A DNA stretch of 64,000 nucleotides from positions 1-64,000 of the forward strand of contig CAWFNW010000003.1 in the NCBI GenBank assembly GCA_963817405.1. The letters run 5' to 3'. The notes beneath the pieces were generated by a model. The model did not search any database and was not told the origin of the DNA. It saw only the letters and a list, made by a program, of their open reading frames with translations. The stretch is from CAWFNW01 sp963817405 (GTDB taxonomy: Bacteria; Actinomycetota; Coriobacteriia; Anaerosomatales; Anaerosomataceae). Numbering within the stretch: the first letter of the stretch is position 1; every line of letters starts with the position of its first letter. Positions 48,514 through 60,096 of this stretch are shown in pieces. Both the position numbers and the translations under genes were made by a program.

Positions 48514-48977
48514 ACCACCGGAATCATGATCTCGGTCAGGATCTGCTCGGGCGGTACCTCATGCGGGTCGTTGAGGTACGCCTCCATCGGCGGACCAGAC
48601 ACCTGAAGCCCCTGTTCGCCGATCCAGGCTATGAGGCGCTCGTAGGCGGGTGCGACTCCCTCGTACGGGCCCTGATGCATAGTCGTAGCCACGGTCATGT
48701 AGGGAACCCGTGTTATTGCCAGTCCCTCGGCGTCCGGTCCGTACGTCACCGCGCCTCGTTCGACGGGCGCCCAGATCTCCCAGATCGCCTCAGCCGGCTC
48801 CACTTCGGCCGGGTCGTTGAAGTAGATCGCAACCGGCATCCCCTGCGGCACGTGACCGTTCGCCTGCAGCCAGCCGTAGACCTTCTCGAACGCGGCGGGC
48901 ATCTGATCGAACGGCCCCCGCATGGCAAGCGTTGCACACGTCTCCGGTCCCCACTCGCGAACCGCGCACTCTGCCAT
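48501..48977 (-). CDS. GyrI-like small-molecule-binding protein
   Basis: The 158-residue protein has the GyrI/SOUL-like pattern: LAMRGPFDQMPAAFEKVYGW, GMPVAIYFNDP, ITRVPYMTVATTMHQGPYEG, LIAWIGEQGLQVSGPPMEAY and LTEIMIPV at the end. The double repeat of such blocks is typical. It may bind a small ligand; there is no HTH, so it is not an AraC-type regulator. ATG 48977 follows GAGGAGGT. It overlaps the convergent Dabb end by 13 bp. Confidence 0.85.
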   Translation of the reverse strand: MAECAVREWGPETCATLAMRGPFDQMPAAFEKVYGWLQANGHVPQGMPVAIYFNDPAEVEPAEAIWEIWAPVERGAVTYGPDAEGLAITRVPYMTVATTMHQGPYEGVAPAYERLIAWIGEQGLQVSGPPMEAYLNDPHEVPPEQILTEIMIPVVQTS

Positions 48978-49077
48978 CGGTACCACCTCCTCAGATGACT
49001 ATTCCCACGATGTCCCCCCGCAATCGACGTCAGGCGATGCGCGGATGCTACGCTGGGGGCGCGAGAAGGGAGCGTCG

Positions 49078-49656
49078 ATGGGCCTCAGATCGACGGGCAG
49101 CGGTGACCTCGAGGCGGTTGCGGCCGTCAACCGCGCCGCATTCGGAAGCGATGTCGAGGCCGCCCTCGCGGTCGCACTCATGCACGACGCGGCGTTCCTG
49201 CCCGACCTGTCGATCGCTGCCGTGGACGACGACGGAGTTCTCATCGGTCACGTGCTGTTCACGCGAGCGTGGCTGGTCTGTGACCATGACTCGCCGGACG
49301 TCCCACTCTTGTTCCTTGCGCCCCTTGCGGTCGTTCCCGAGTGGCAGGGTCGCGGGGTGGGAACCGCCACCGTCGGTGAGGCGATTGCGCGAGCTCGCAT
49401 CGCGGGCGAGGTCGCCATGGTCGTTCTCGGCGATCCTGCCTACTACGGGCGCTTCGGGTTCGCCGAGGCGACGCCGCGCGGGGTTCGGGCGCCGCATCCC
49501 GTGTCTGAGTACGGCTGGCAGGTACTCGAACTCTCGTCCGGAGCGCTCGGCGGGGCCGCCGGGACGGTGCGCGTGGCACCGCCGCTCGACGACCCCGAAC
49601 TGTGGCGTGAGCCCGACGGGGAGAAGTCTCCGGCCGGTGACCGGGCGTGCCGCTAG
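49078..49656 (+). CDS. GNAT N-acetyltransferase (YhbS-like)
   Basis: The 192-residue acetyltransferase has LGLIGHV-type strands (VLIGHVLFTRAWLV) and LAPLAVVPEWQGRGVGTATV, the acetyl-CoA P-loop. MVVLGDPAYYGRFGFAEATP follows, a hallmark of YhbS-like members. ATG 49078 follows AAGGGAG. The target is unknown. It ends in a 4-bp convergent overlap with the lipoprotein gene. Confidence 0.88.
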   Translation: MGLRSTGSGDLEAVAAVNRAAFGSDVEAALAVALMHDAAFLPDLSIAAVDDDGVLIGHVLFTRAWLVCDHDSPDVPLLFLAPLAVVPEWQGRGVGTATVGEAIARARIAGEVAMVVLGDPAYYGRFGFAEATPRGVRAPHPVSEYGWQVLELSSGALGGAAGTVRVAPPLDDPELWREPDGEKSPAGDRACR

Positions 49657-50090
49657 TCGGCGGCGCCCGGCGTGTCGCTGATCTCGCCGATCTTGTCGAT
49701 CTCGATCTCAGGTCCCGCCTGCCGGATGGACGCGCCATCCAGACGCTTCCCGGTGGCAACGACGGTGCGGCCTTTGAGTCCCTCGAGCTGGTCGGCGAAG
49801 TCGGCGCCATTGGCGATCACCGCGACGACCCCATCGCCTTCAGGGCTGCCGGTGATGGCCCAGAAGCCCCCCTCGAGGTCCCTCCATTCGAGGGTTCCGA
49901 CGGCTTGGACCTTACCGCCTTCGATGTCGTAGAGCCCGTTTGCGATCCGAGTGCCTCCCGCAGCTCCGTTATCTGCGGGCGGCGTGACGACGTCGGGCTT
50001 CTCGGGTGACTTCGCACAGGCCGTGAGCGCCAGGGCGATCACGAGGATGAGGACGAGTACGAGCGGCATGCGAGCGGTGTTCGCGAACAT
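49653..50090 (-). CDS. Small lipoprotein with OB-like domain
   Basis: The 145-residue protein has a lipobox (VLILVIALALTAC) and a Pro-rich linker. A beta-rich stretch follows (YDIEGGKVQAVGTLEWRDLE, FWAITGSPEGDGVVAVI, LEGLKGRTVVATGKRLDG). The alternating strands and small size suggest an OB-fold or similar ligand domain. I recognise no named family. Confidence 0.7.
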   Translation of the reverse strand: MFANTARMPLVLVLILVIALALTACAKSPEKPDVVTPPADNGAAGGTRIANGLYDIEGGKVQAVGTLEWRDLEGGFWAITGSPEGDGVVAVIANGADFADQLEGLKGRTVVATGKRLDGASIRQAGPEIEIDKIGEISDTPGAAD

Positions 50091-50200
50091 GGTCGTCTCC
50101 TTGCTTATCGGGTCCGATGACTCTCAGACGGCTGAGATGCGCGGCCGGTTCGGGCCGCAAGGTATCATCGTATGGTTACCCAGTTGAGACGAGTCTCACG

Positions 50201-50965
50201 ATGCACATCGACACGGGCTTCAGACCTTCCACGCATGGCTTCGGCTTCCCCAACGCATGGCACGACCTCGTGCTGGGCGTCATTGCGTCGCGCGGGCGTT
50301 GCGGTGGCATGGTCTTCGCCGCACTCGACCGGTTTGCCGCGCGCGTGCCGCTGACTCCCGCAGAGCGGGCTCAGGGATTGCCCGACCACCGGACGCCGCT
50401 CGCGCGCTCCATCTGGCGGCGACAGGTTGAGAGCGTTCTCACGCGTCTCGGAAGTAATCTGTGTCGCTTCGCGCTCCTGACGTACCTGCCATCGGGCGCA
50501 CCGGGAGGGACCGCGAGTACGAGGCAGAGTGAGCTCCCGCGCGTGCTTGCGGCGCTCGAGGCGGGGCAGCCGGTGCCGCTCGGTCTGGTGAGCGGGCTGA
50601 GCGTGCGGCACCTGGCGCAGAACCACCAGGTTCTGGCCTATGCCGCCGACGTCGAGGGCGTCCTTGCGCGGATCCGCATCTACGACCCGAACTTCCCGCA
50701 CCGCGACGACGTGGTGCTGGAAGTGCCGATTGCGGGCGTCGGCGCCGCGATAGAACGCGCGGGTGCCCGACAGATCCCTTGGCGGGGCTTCTTCGCCGAG
50801 CGCTATACGCCGGCGTCAGTTCCAGGCGCCGCTATGGGTGCTCGTACGGGAACACCGCCGCGGGCGATACGGCGCAGTGCTTCCACCGGCGCTGTCGCGC
50901 TGCTGGCTGCGGCGGCCGGCGCCGCGGCTGCCGGGTGGCTGCTCGTGCGTCGCCGGCGGCGCTAG
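50201..50965 (+). CDS. Papain/C39-like putative cysteine peptidase with C-terminal membrane helix
   Basis: The 254-residue protein has THGFGFPNAWHDLVLGVIAS, RGRCGGMVFAALDRFAARVP (Cys34), QNHQVLAYAADVEG (His142) and IRIYDPNFPHRDD (Asp162). The Cys-His-Asp order matches papain-like folds of the C39 type, though activity is unproven. A helix (ALLAAAAGAAAAGWLLVRRR) ends the protein. ATG 50201 sits after a TGAGAC-GA-GTCTCA palindrome that may be regulatory. Confidence 0.65.
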   Translation: MHIDTGFRPSTHGFGFPNAWHDLVLGVIASRGRCGGMVFAALDRFAARVPLTPAERAQGLPDHRTPLARSIWRRQVESVLTRLGSNLCRFALLTYLPSGAPGGTASTRQSELPRVLAALEAGQPVPLGLVSGLSVRHLAQNHQVLAYAADVEGVLARIRIYDPNFPHRDDVVLEVPIAGVGAAIERAGARQIPWRGFFAERYTPASVPGAAMGARTGTPPRAIRRSASTGAVALLAAAAGAAAAGWLLVRRRRR

Positions 50966-51004
50966 ACCGCCATCCACCCCTGCAGCCTCCGGGCGCGCTT
51001 CGCG

Positions 51005-51062
51005 CCCCCGCTAGAGAGTTATCATATTTGGTAACTTTTCAGAGGGTACCAAACAGGGTCCC
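51005..51062 (+). repeat. Dispersed palindromic element, copy 8
   Basis: AGAGAGTTATCATA and TTTGGTAACTTTTCAGAGGG form an imperfect 40-bp palindrome (51005-51044), followed by TACCAAACAGGGTCCCC. It lies between two convergent genes and leads into the 66-bp-period repeat. Confidence 0.82.
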
Positions 51063-51177
51063 CGCACACTCCCCGCGCACGCCTGGCCGCCCACCCCGCA
51101 CCTCCTCGCGGACGCACGGCCGCCCCCCCGCACACTCCCCGCGCACGCCTGGCCGCCCACCCCGCACCTCCTCGCGG
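51061..51177. repeat. 51-bp duplication (66-bp period) after copy 8
   Basis: The block starting CCCGCACACTCCCCGCGCAC at 51061-51111 is repeated identically at 51127-51177, with a 15-bp spacer of similar composition. The array ends 6 bp before the stop of the YdeI gene. Confidence 0.85.
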
Positions 51178-51182
51178 TCGTC

Positions 51183-51782
51183 CTAGCCGTCGCCAGAGCC
51201 AGTCGGCCACGGCGTCCGACCGTCTGCCGCCGCCTGCAGGGTCTGATCGATGCGCCGCGCGCGCGTCGCGGGACGTTTCGCGCTGCCGATCCAGTAGAGC
51301 ACCATCTTCTTCGGTGACGGGGAGAGTCCGGCGAAGAACGATGCGGCTGCGGGTATCGTCTCCAGCGCCGCGGCGAGGTCTTCCGGCACAACGAGATTCT
51401 CGACGTCGTCCAGAAGCTTCCACGAACCGTTTGCGCGCGCGGCCTCTATGGCGGCGAAGCCCGCCGGCGTCATGAGCCCCTGCTCGATCAGGCGTGCCAC
51501 CCGCTCCTTGTTCGAGGGCGACCACGTGCCTCCGGGTCTTCTGGGCGTGAGCCGCTGCTTGTACCGGTCGGCATCGAGCCGGTTCACGACGCCGTCGATC
51601 CATCCGAAGCGAAGCGCCTCCTGCACCGTCTCCTCATAGGTGAGCGTGGTGCGGGTGCCGCCCTTCTTGCCGATGGCCACCCAGATCCCCGGCGAGGATG
51701 CGTGATGCTGCTCAAGCCACGCTCGCCACTCAGCACGGTTCGCCGGTTCAAGAAGCGGTATCTCGTCGGGCGCGGCGCTCAC
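51183..51782 (-). CDS. YdeI/OmpD-associated family protein
   Basis: The 199-residue protein matches the YdeI family (OmdA): NRAEWRAWLEQHHASSPGIW, VAIGKKGGTRTTLTYEETVQ, EALRFGWIDGVVNRLDADRY, KQRLTPRRPGGTWSPSNKER and the C-terminal AKRPATRARRI block. The function is unknown; some members bind phenolic compounds. The GTG start overlaps the upstream toroid gene by GTGA. Confidence 0.88.
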   Translation of the reverse strand: MSAAPDEIPLLEPANRAEWRAWLEQHHASSPGIWVAIGKKGGTRTTLTYEETVQEALRFGWIDGVVNRLDADRYKQRLTPRRPGGTWSPSNKERVARLIEQGLMTPAGFAAIEAARANGSWKLLDDVENLVVPEDLAAALETIPAAASFFAGLSPSPKKMVLYWIGSAKRPATRARRIDQTLQAAADGRTPWPTGSGDG

Positions 51783-52843
51783 CGGGCTGACGCCTCGGCG
51801 AAGTGCTGCATCACCATGAGCGCGCGGAGCGTCAGCCAGCGACTCGGCTTGCCGCGCTGCTCGACGTCGGCAAGCATCTTCCCGTTGAAGGTGGTGCGCA
51901 GCGTCCAGCGCATCTCCTCGTCGGCGGCGTCGCGAACGATGGCGAATGCCTCGGCGTACTCCTTGCGCATCGGCTCGCCGTGGAGCGCGAGCGCGTAGAG
52001 CGCCTCGAGCACGTCGGAATTGTACGAGAGCGGGTAGCCAAATCGGAGCCACCCCGCCTTCTCCTTGTAGTGCAGCGTCGGGTGCTCGCCGAGGAACCGT
52101 TCGCGGTGGGCGAGCCGCTCGGCGGCGGACATCTTGTACGTGGCCTCCTGGTACTCGCGGGCCTCCTCAGGCAGAGAGCGGAAGATGCTCTTGTCGCGGA
52201 GCTCCGCGATGCACTCGTCGCGAAGGTCCTCGGCGCCGTCGGGCCAGGCGTCGCGCGGCACCTCGGCCAAGAAGAGCAAGAGTTTCGGTGTCAGCATGTG
52301 GCAGTAGCCGTTGAGCTGGCAGCCGAGAAGCTCCCGGCACCCGATGTGGCCGAGCTCCCGATAGAGCGCCACGCAGTGCCCGAGCGCGGCCTTGACGCGC
52401 TCGTCCCGCTCGTAGCCCAGCCGAGCAAGCGCGCGGCCGACGTTTGCCGTCAGGCACGGAATCGAACCGTGCTGGCGCGCATTGGAGCAGCTCCAGGAGC
52501 CGTCAGCCAGCTGGCGGCTGAATGCGTACTCCGCGGCGCGTTTGACCCGCTCGTCGTCTCCATTTGCGTACAGCTCGCCGAGGAAGTGGATCTGCCACAG
52601 CGAGCCGCCGTACTTGGCGTAGTCTCTCGGCGGCGGTGCCCACGAACCGTCGTCCGCCATGAGGTCCAGGATGCGGGTGACCGGCGCGTACTCGTTGCGG
52701 CGCGCCCAGAGCGCGTCAAGCGCGCGAGACCGGGGCTCGCCCAAGAGCTCCCACCGCGTGAGTGCCGCGACGGCGGGGTTCTCCTCTGAGAGCAGCCAGT
52801 CGCGGGTCGCCGTCGGAATCCGCGATGCGATGCCGGCGCTCAT
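51779..52843 (-). CDS. Prenyltransferase/squalene-cyclase-like alpha/alpha-toroid protein
   Basis: The 354-residue protein has repeated helical pairs of the terpene cyclase/prenyltransferase toroid type (DDGSWAPPPRDYAKYGGSLW; AFSRQLADGSWSCSN; LTANVGRALARLGY). The DxDD cyclase motif is absent, so it is probably not a terpene cyclase. Homologues in databases are often mislabelled as nitrogen-fixation proteins. No signal peptide. Confidence 0.7.
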   Translation of the reverse strand: MSAGIASRIPTATRDWLLSEENPAVAALTRWELLGEPRSRALDALWARRNEYAPVTRILDLMADDGSWAPPPRDYAKYGGSLWQIHFLGELYANGDDERVKRAAEYAFSRQLADGSWSCSNARQHGSIPCLTANVGRALARLGYERDERVKAALGHCVALYRELGHIGCRELLGCQLNGYCHMLTPKLLLFLAEVPRDAWPDGAEDLRDECIAELRDKSIFRSLPEEAREYQEATYKMSAAERLAHRERFLGEHPTLHYKEKAGWLRFGYPLSYNSDVLEALYALALHGEPMRKEYAEAFAIVRDAADEEMRWTLRTTFNGKMLADVEQRGKPSRWLTLRALMVMQHFAEASAR

Positions 52844-52937
52844 GCCGATCCCTCCTCCGCTGATGGTTCGTTGAGGGTAGTACCCAATTCCGCGAGGGGC
52901 TGAACGCAGGCGACGAAGCCTCGCGAGGCGCGCTCCC

Positions 52938-53327
52938 TCACGCGCGATTCAGGTAGGTGATCGACGTTTGCAGCACCGTGGCGATGCCGACCCAGACCAG
53001 GTAGGGCACGAGCGCGATCGCGGCGAGGCGGGCATGCGGCCAGATGGCGATCATCGACCAGACGATCGTGACGAGGACGACGATGATGTCGAGCTCGGCG
53101 AGCACGAGGTTCCTGAGCCCGAACTGTATCGGCGTGAATGCGACATTCGCCGCCAGGTTGATGAGCACCGGCCAGAGGACCGAGCGTGGTATTTCTCCGC
53201 GAAGGGCCTGGACGATGACGAAGCCGTACGCCACCAGAATGATGGGGTAGAGGATGCTCCACACGGTGCCGAAGAGGCTCGCGGGCGGGGCCCACGATGG
53301 CTTGGCGAGTGTCTCGTACCAGTTCAT
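52938..53327 (-). CDS. tspO: TspO/MBR family membrane protein
   Basis: The 129-residue protein begins NWYETLAKPSWAPPASLFGT, the TspO signature (W-x-PP...F...VW). Five membrane helices follow, including NLAANVAFTPIQFGLRNLVL and LVTIVWSMIAIWPHARLA. TspO binds porphyrins and steroids and modulates porphyrin or stress responses. The conserved W-x-P-x-W half-motif is partly changed. It is divergent from hisF. Confidence 0.9.
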   Translation of the reverse strand: MNWYETLAKPSWAPPASLFGTVWSILYPIILVAYGFVIVQALRGEIPRSVLWPVLINLAANVAFTPIQFGLRNLVLAELDIIVVLVTIVWSMIAIWPHARLAAIALVPYLVWVGIATVLQTSITYLNRA

Positions 53328-53461
53328 GGTCGGAGTGTAGCGCGTTTCGGCCGAGCAGGGCTGTGACGCATCACCAATGGTCTAGAATGCGTTCAAACGC
53401 ATACGTAGAGCGTGCCGACGGCGGGCTTCCTCCTGAGCGCACGACCGAGGAGGGGGCGCGC

Positions 53462-54229
53462 ATGCAGCCGGTGAAGATCATCCCGTGTCTCGACATGAAG
53501 GACGGGCGCGTCGTGAAGGGCGTCCACTTCGTGGGACTCCGCGATGCTGGCGATCCGGTCGAGAATGCGCGCTTCTATCGCGAGGCCGGCGCCGACGAGG
53601 TCGCCATGCTCGACATCGCAGCCACGGTGGAGAACCGGAAGACCCGTCTTGAATGGGCGCGCGATGTCGCCCAGGCGCTAGCCGACGTGCCGCTCACTGT
53701 CGGCGGCGGCATCGCCTCGGTCGCAGACATCGAGGCGCTGGTCTCGGTTGGCGTCTCAAAGGTGTCGATGAACAGCGCCGCGGTCGCTCGTCCCGAGCTC
53801 GTGAGAGAGGCCGCCGACGCATTCGGCTCCGAGCGCGTGATCGTCGCGATCGACGGCCGCCGCAATGCCGAGATGCCCTCGGGCTTCGAGGTCGTCGTGA
53901 GTGGCGGGCAGAAAGGCACCGCCATCGACTGTGTCGAATGGGCACGTCACTGCGAGACGCTGGGGGCGGGCGAGCTCCTCCCGACGAGCATGGACGGCGA
54001 CGGAACGCTCGCGGGCTACGACCTGCCGTTCACGCGCGCGATTGCCGACGCGGTCGCGCTACCGGTAATCGCCTCAGGTGGGGCCGGCACGCTCGAGCAC
54101 TTCTACGAGGGCGTCGTGGAGGGCCATGCGACGGCGCTCCTCGCCGCCTCGGTGTTCCACTTCCGCACGTTCACTGTGCGCGAGGTCAAGGAGTACCTGG
54201 CCAAGCGCGGGATTCCAGTCAACCGCTAG
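53462..54229 (+). CDS. hisF: Imidazole glycerol phosphate synthase subunit HisF
   Basis: HisF is the cyclase of imidazole glycerol phosphate synthase in histidine synthesis, partnered with the glutaminase HisH. The 255-residue barrel shows IIPCLDMKDGRVVKGV with catalytic D11, DITATV-like LDIAATVENRKTRLEW, LTVGGGI, VIVAIDGRR with D131, SMDGDGTLAGYD and VIASGGAGTLEHF. No other his gene is present in the window, so hisF is detached from any his operon. ATG 53462 was chosen from the conserved start. Confidence 0.95.
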   Translation: MQPVKIIPCLDMKDGRVVKGVHFVGLRDAGDPVENARFYREAGADEVAMLDIAATVENRKTRLEWARDVAQALADVPLTVGGGIASVADIEALVSVGVSKVSMNSAAVARPELVREAADAFGSERVIVAIDGRRNAEMPSGFEVVVSGGQKGTAIDCVEWARHCETLGAGELLPTSMDGDGTLAGYDLPFTRAIADAVALPVIASGGAGTLEHFYEGVVEGHATALLAASVFHFRTFTVREVKEYLAKRGIPVNR

Positions 54230-54289
54230 TTACGCCAGCGACCGCCGCGCCCGCGGCTGTCCGAGCCCGCCACACGTAAGGGAGCGTAC

Positions 54290-57526
<3,237 letters not shown>

Positions 57527-57531
57527 GCCGC

Positions 57532-58038
57532 CTACTTCACCACGATGAGGGTCGCCGTCGTGACGCCGTCGGCCTCGGGGGTTGCGGCGACGAGGACGCT
57601 GGAGCCGACCGCCAGGTCGGCCGCGCCCTCGGCTTTGGCGATGATCGTATCGGCATCCCTGTAGATGGTCTGCGAGCTTCCGCTGCTGAGCTTCAGCGTA
57701 ATGGTGTCATCCGCAACCTCGATTACTTCACCCTCGATGAGCCCGCCACGCATGCCGCGGCCGGCGCCATCTGGCGCGCTGCCGCCCGGCATCTGGTCGC
57801 CGAACTGCTCCTGCAAGAACGCCTGGCGCTCCGCATCGGTCATGCCTTCAAGCTGCGTCCGCTGCTCCTCGGTGAGGTTGCCCATCGGGCCACCGAAGCC
57901 GCGACCCGTGCCGCCGGCAGCCTGTGCGCCGCCGGCTCCGCCCTTCGCAGTCTGATAGGCGGTGCCGCCGTAGAACGCGGCACCCAGAAGGACGACGGCT
58001 CCAAGGACTATCAGTGCTGTCTTGACGCTGTTGTTCAT
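57532..58038 (-). CDS. Membrane-anchored Gly/Met-rich protein of the MacB-type operon
   Basis: The 168-residue protein has one N-terminal helix (TALIVLGAVVLLGAAFYGG). A Gly/Met/Gln-rich segment resembling those of periplasmic metal or protein-interacting proteins follows (GFGGPMGNLTEEQRTQLEGM, QEQFGDQMPGG). A small beta domain ends it (IEGEVIEVADDTITLKLSSG, TIIVK end), similar to DUF5666-type folds. It follows the ABC permease gene with a 61-bp gap and is probably the last gene of the operon. Confidence 0.72.
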   Translation of the reverse strand: MNNSVKTALIVLGAVVLLGAAFYGGTAYQTAKGGAGGAQAAGGTGRGFGGPMGNLTEEQRTQLEGMTDAERQAFLQEQFGDQMPGGSAPDGAGRGMRGGLIEGEVIEVADDTITLKLSSGSSQTIYRDADTIIAKAEGAADLAVGSSVLVAATPEADGVTTATLIVVK

Positions 58039-58099
58039 GGTGTCTCCTTTCGCGTGCCCCTAGCGCGACGCGAGCCGACGCACGAGCGCGCGTGTTCTC

Positions 58100-59320
58100 C
58101 TACTGGTATCTGAGCGCCTCGATCGGGCTCAGGCGTGCAGCCCGACGTGCGGGGTAGTAACCGAAGACGACGCCGATGACCGCGCACACGCCGGTGGCGA
58201 GCAAGACGGCGTCGAGCGTGATGATTGCCGTGATGCCGAGAAGCCCGCCGGCGAGCGCGCCGATGCCCCAGCCGGCGAGGATTCCGAGAAAGCCGCCAAT
58301 GAGGGTGAGCGTCACGGACTCGGCGAGGAACTGCGCGGAGATGGCGCTGCTGTCGGCGCCGATCGCCTTCCTGAGGCCTATCTCCCGCGTGCGCTCGGTC
58401 ACCGTGGTGAGCATCATGTTCATGATGCCGATGCCGCCCACGAGTAGCGAGATTGCGGCGATTCCAGCGAGAAGCGTGGTGAACGTGCCGGTCACGTCGG
58501 AGACGGTCTGCATGAGGTCGGCCATGTTCATGATGGAGAAGTCGGCGTAGTTGACGTCGGCGATGCCATGGCGCTGCAGCAGCAGCCCTTCGACAGCGTT
58601 CTCGGCGAGTGTCATCTGGTTCTCGTCGACAACGGTGAGGGTGATCGACGACAGGTACTCACTGCCGGTGACGTACCGAGCACACGTGGAGAGCGGGATG
58701 AGCGCGGCGGAGTCGACGTTGGTGAAGCCCGACGTGCCCTTCTCCTTGAGCACGCCCACGACGGTCAGGAGCATGTTGCCAGAGCGCACACGCTTGCCGA
58801 CCGGGTCGACACCTTCTCCAAAGAGGGTCTCGGCGAGCGTGGCGCCCAGCACGACGACCTGCGCATACTTCTCGTCATCGCGGTCGGAGATAAACGTCCC
58901 CGACGTGACCTCGAGCCCCTTCACTCCCGCATACGCGGAGGTGACGCCCAAGAGCTGGGTGTTCGTGTTGTTCTCGCCTGCGACGAGCTGTCCCATGCCC
59001 TGCGCCTGGGGCGCAGAGCCGCTGATGTAGGAAAGCTGACTCAGCGCCTCGGCATCCTCGCGCGTGAGCGATTTGATGTCGCTCGCACCCCCGCGCGCGC
59101 CGGGGCCTTGCTGGCCGCCAGCCGACGGGTAGACCGTGAGCAGATTCGAGCCGGCGGACTGGATGCTCTGCTCGATCGTCGCCTGACTGCCCTGGCCGAT
59201 CGCCACCATGGCGATGACCGAGGCGATGCCTACGACGATGCCGAGGATCGTGAGACTCGAGCGCACCTTGTTCGAGGTGAGCGAGTGGAGTGTCTCCGAG
59301 ATGAGGTCCGTGAACCGCAT
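58100..59320 (-). CDS. MacB-type ABC transporter permease (FtsX-like)
   Basis: The 406-residue protein has TM1 with LTILGIVVGIASVIAMVAIG, a large extracytoplasmic MacB-PCD domain and three C-terminal helices with the FtsX-like SLLVGGIGIMNMMLTTVTER and TREIGLRKAIGA motifs. It forms a transporter with the adjacent ATPase and adaptor that exports peptides, toxins or lipids from the outer membrane face. The start overlaps the ATPase stop by one base. Confidence 0.93.
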   Translation of the reverse strand: MRFTDLISETLHSLTSNKVRSSLTILGIVVGIASVIAMVAIGQGSQATIEQSIQSAGSNLLTVYPSAGGQQGPGARGGASDIKSLTREDAEALSQLSYISGSAPQAQGMGQLVAGENNTNTQLLGVTSAYAGVKGLEVTSGTFISDRDDEKYAQVVVLGATLAETLFGEGVDPVGKRVRSGNMLLTVVGVLKEKGTSGFTNVDSAALIPLSTCARYVTGSEYLSSITLTVVDENQMTLAENAVEGLLLQRHGIADVNYADFSIMNMADLMQTVSDVTGTFTTLLAGIAAISLLVGGIGIMNMMLTTVTERTREIGLRKAIGADSSAISAQFLAESVTLTLIGGFLGILAGWGIGALAGGLLGITAIITLDAVLLATGVCAVIGVVFGYYPARRAARLSPIEALRYQ

Positions 59321-60096
59321 CAGGCGTCACCGACCCCGGTGCGCGCCAGATCGCCATTCCCACTGCCGTACTGTCGGATGTGCGCGCTGGTGCTCGCTGC
59401 GTCCTCGACGATGAGGCCGTCTTGGATGCGGACGACGCGGCGCGTCTTCTGCGCGATGTCGGGCTCGTGGGTAATAAGGACGATGGTGCGCCCCTCGTCG
59501 TTCAGCTGCGCGAAGAGCCGCATCACAGAGTCTCCGGTTGCGGTGTCCAGGTTGCCGGTCGGCTCGTCTGCGAGGATGAGCGACGGGTCGTTCACCAGCG
59601 CACGAGCGATCGCTACTCTCTGCATCTGGCCACCGGAGAGTTCGTTTGAGCGATGCGTCCAGAACTTCTCCTCAAGCCCCACCGCTTGGAGCGCTGCGGC
59701 GGCTCGCTCGTCCCGTTCGTCTCGCGCGACTCGCGTGTAGAGCATGGGCATAACGACGTTGCGCATGACCGAAGAGCGCGGCAGCAGATTGAACGACTGG
59801 AAGACGAAGCCCACGGTCGTGCGCCGCATCTCGGCCAGCTCGTAGTCGTCGAGCGTCGCGACATCCTGTCCCTCGAGCTGGTACCTGCCCTCGGTGGGCA
59901 CGTCCAGGCAGCCGAGGATGTGCATGAGCGTCGACTTGCCCGAGCCCGAGGGTCCCATGATCGCCGCGAACTCGCCCGGTTCGACGGTGAGCGAAACGCC
60001 GCGCAGCGCGTGCGTCTCCACGCCGGTCCCGTCGTAGACCTTCGTCAGGTCGCGCGCCTCGATGACCGGCGTGGCTGAAGCGGTCGTGCTAGTCAC
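59320..60096 (-). CDS. MacB-type ABC transporter ATP-binding protein
   Basis: The 258-residue ATPase has Walker A GPSGSGKST, the Q-loop FQSFNLLPR, the ABC signature LSGGQMQR, Walker B LILADEP and the switch LITHEPD. It belongs to the LolD/MacB-type family and pairs with the FtsX-like permease. It overlaps the adaptor gene by 8 bp, so the three are cotranscribed. Confidence 0.95.
   Translation of the reverse strand: MTSTTASATPVIEARDLTKVYDGTGVETHALRGVSLTVEPGEFAAIMGPSGSGKSTLMHILGCLDVPTEGRYQLEGQDVATLDDYELAEMRRTTVGFVFQSFNLLPRSSVMRNVVMPMLYTRVARDERDERAAAALQAVGLEEKFWTHRSNELSGGQMQRVAIARALVNDPSLILADEPTGNLDTATGDSVMRLFAQLNDEGRTIVLITHEPDIAQKTRRVVRIQDGLIVEDAASTSAHIRQYGSGNGDLARTGVGDA

Noticed and set aside
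3745..51062. Palindromic copies as integron attC sites or a gene-cassette array
   Set aside because: The inner arms do not fit GTTRRRY/RYYYAAC spacing, no integrase is present and core genes such as purD lie between copies.
3745..51062. Palindromic copies as a CRISPR array
   Set aside because: Copies are kilobases apart with genes between them; there are no regular spacers and no cas genes. DUF2779 only resembles Cas4.
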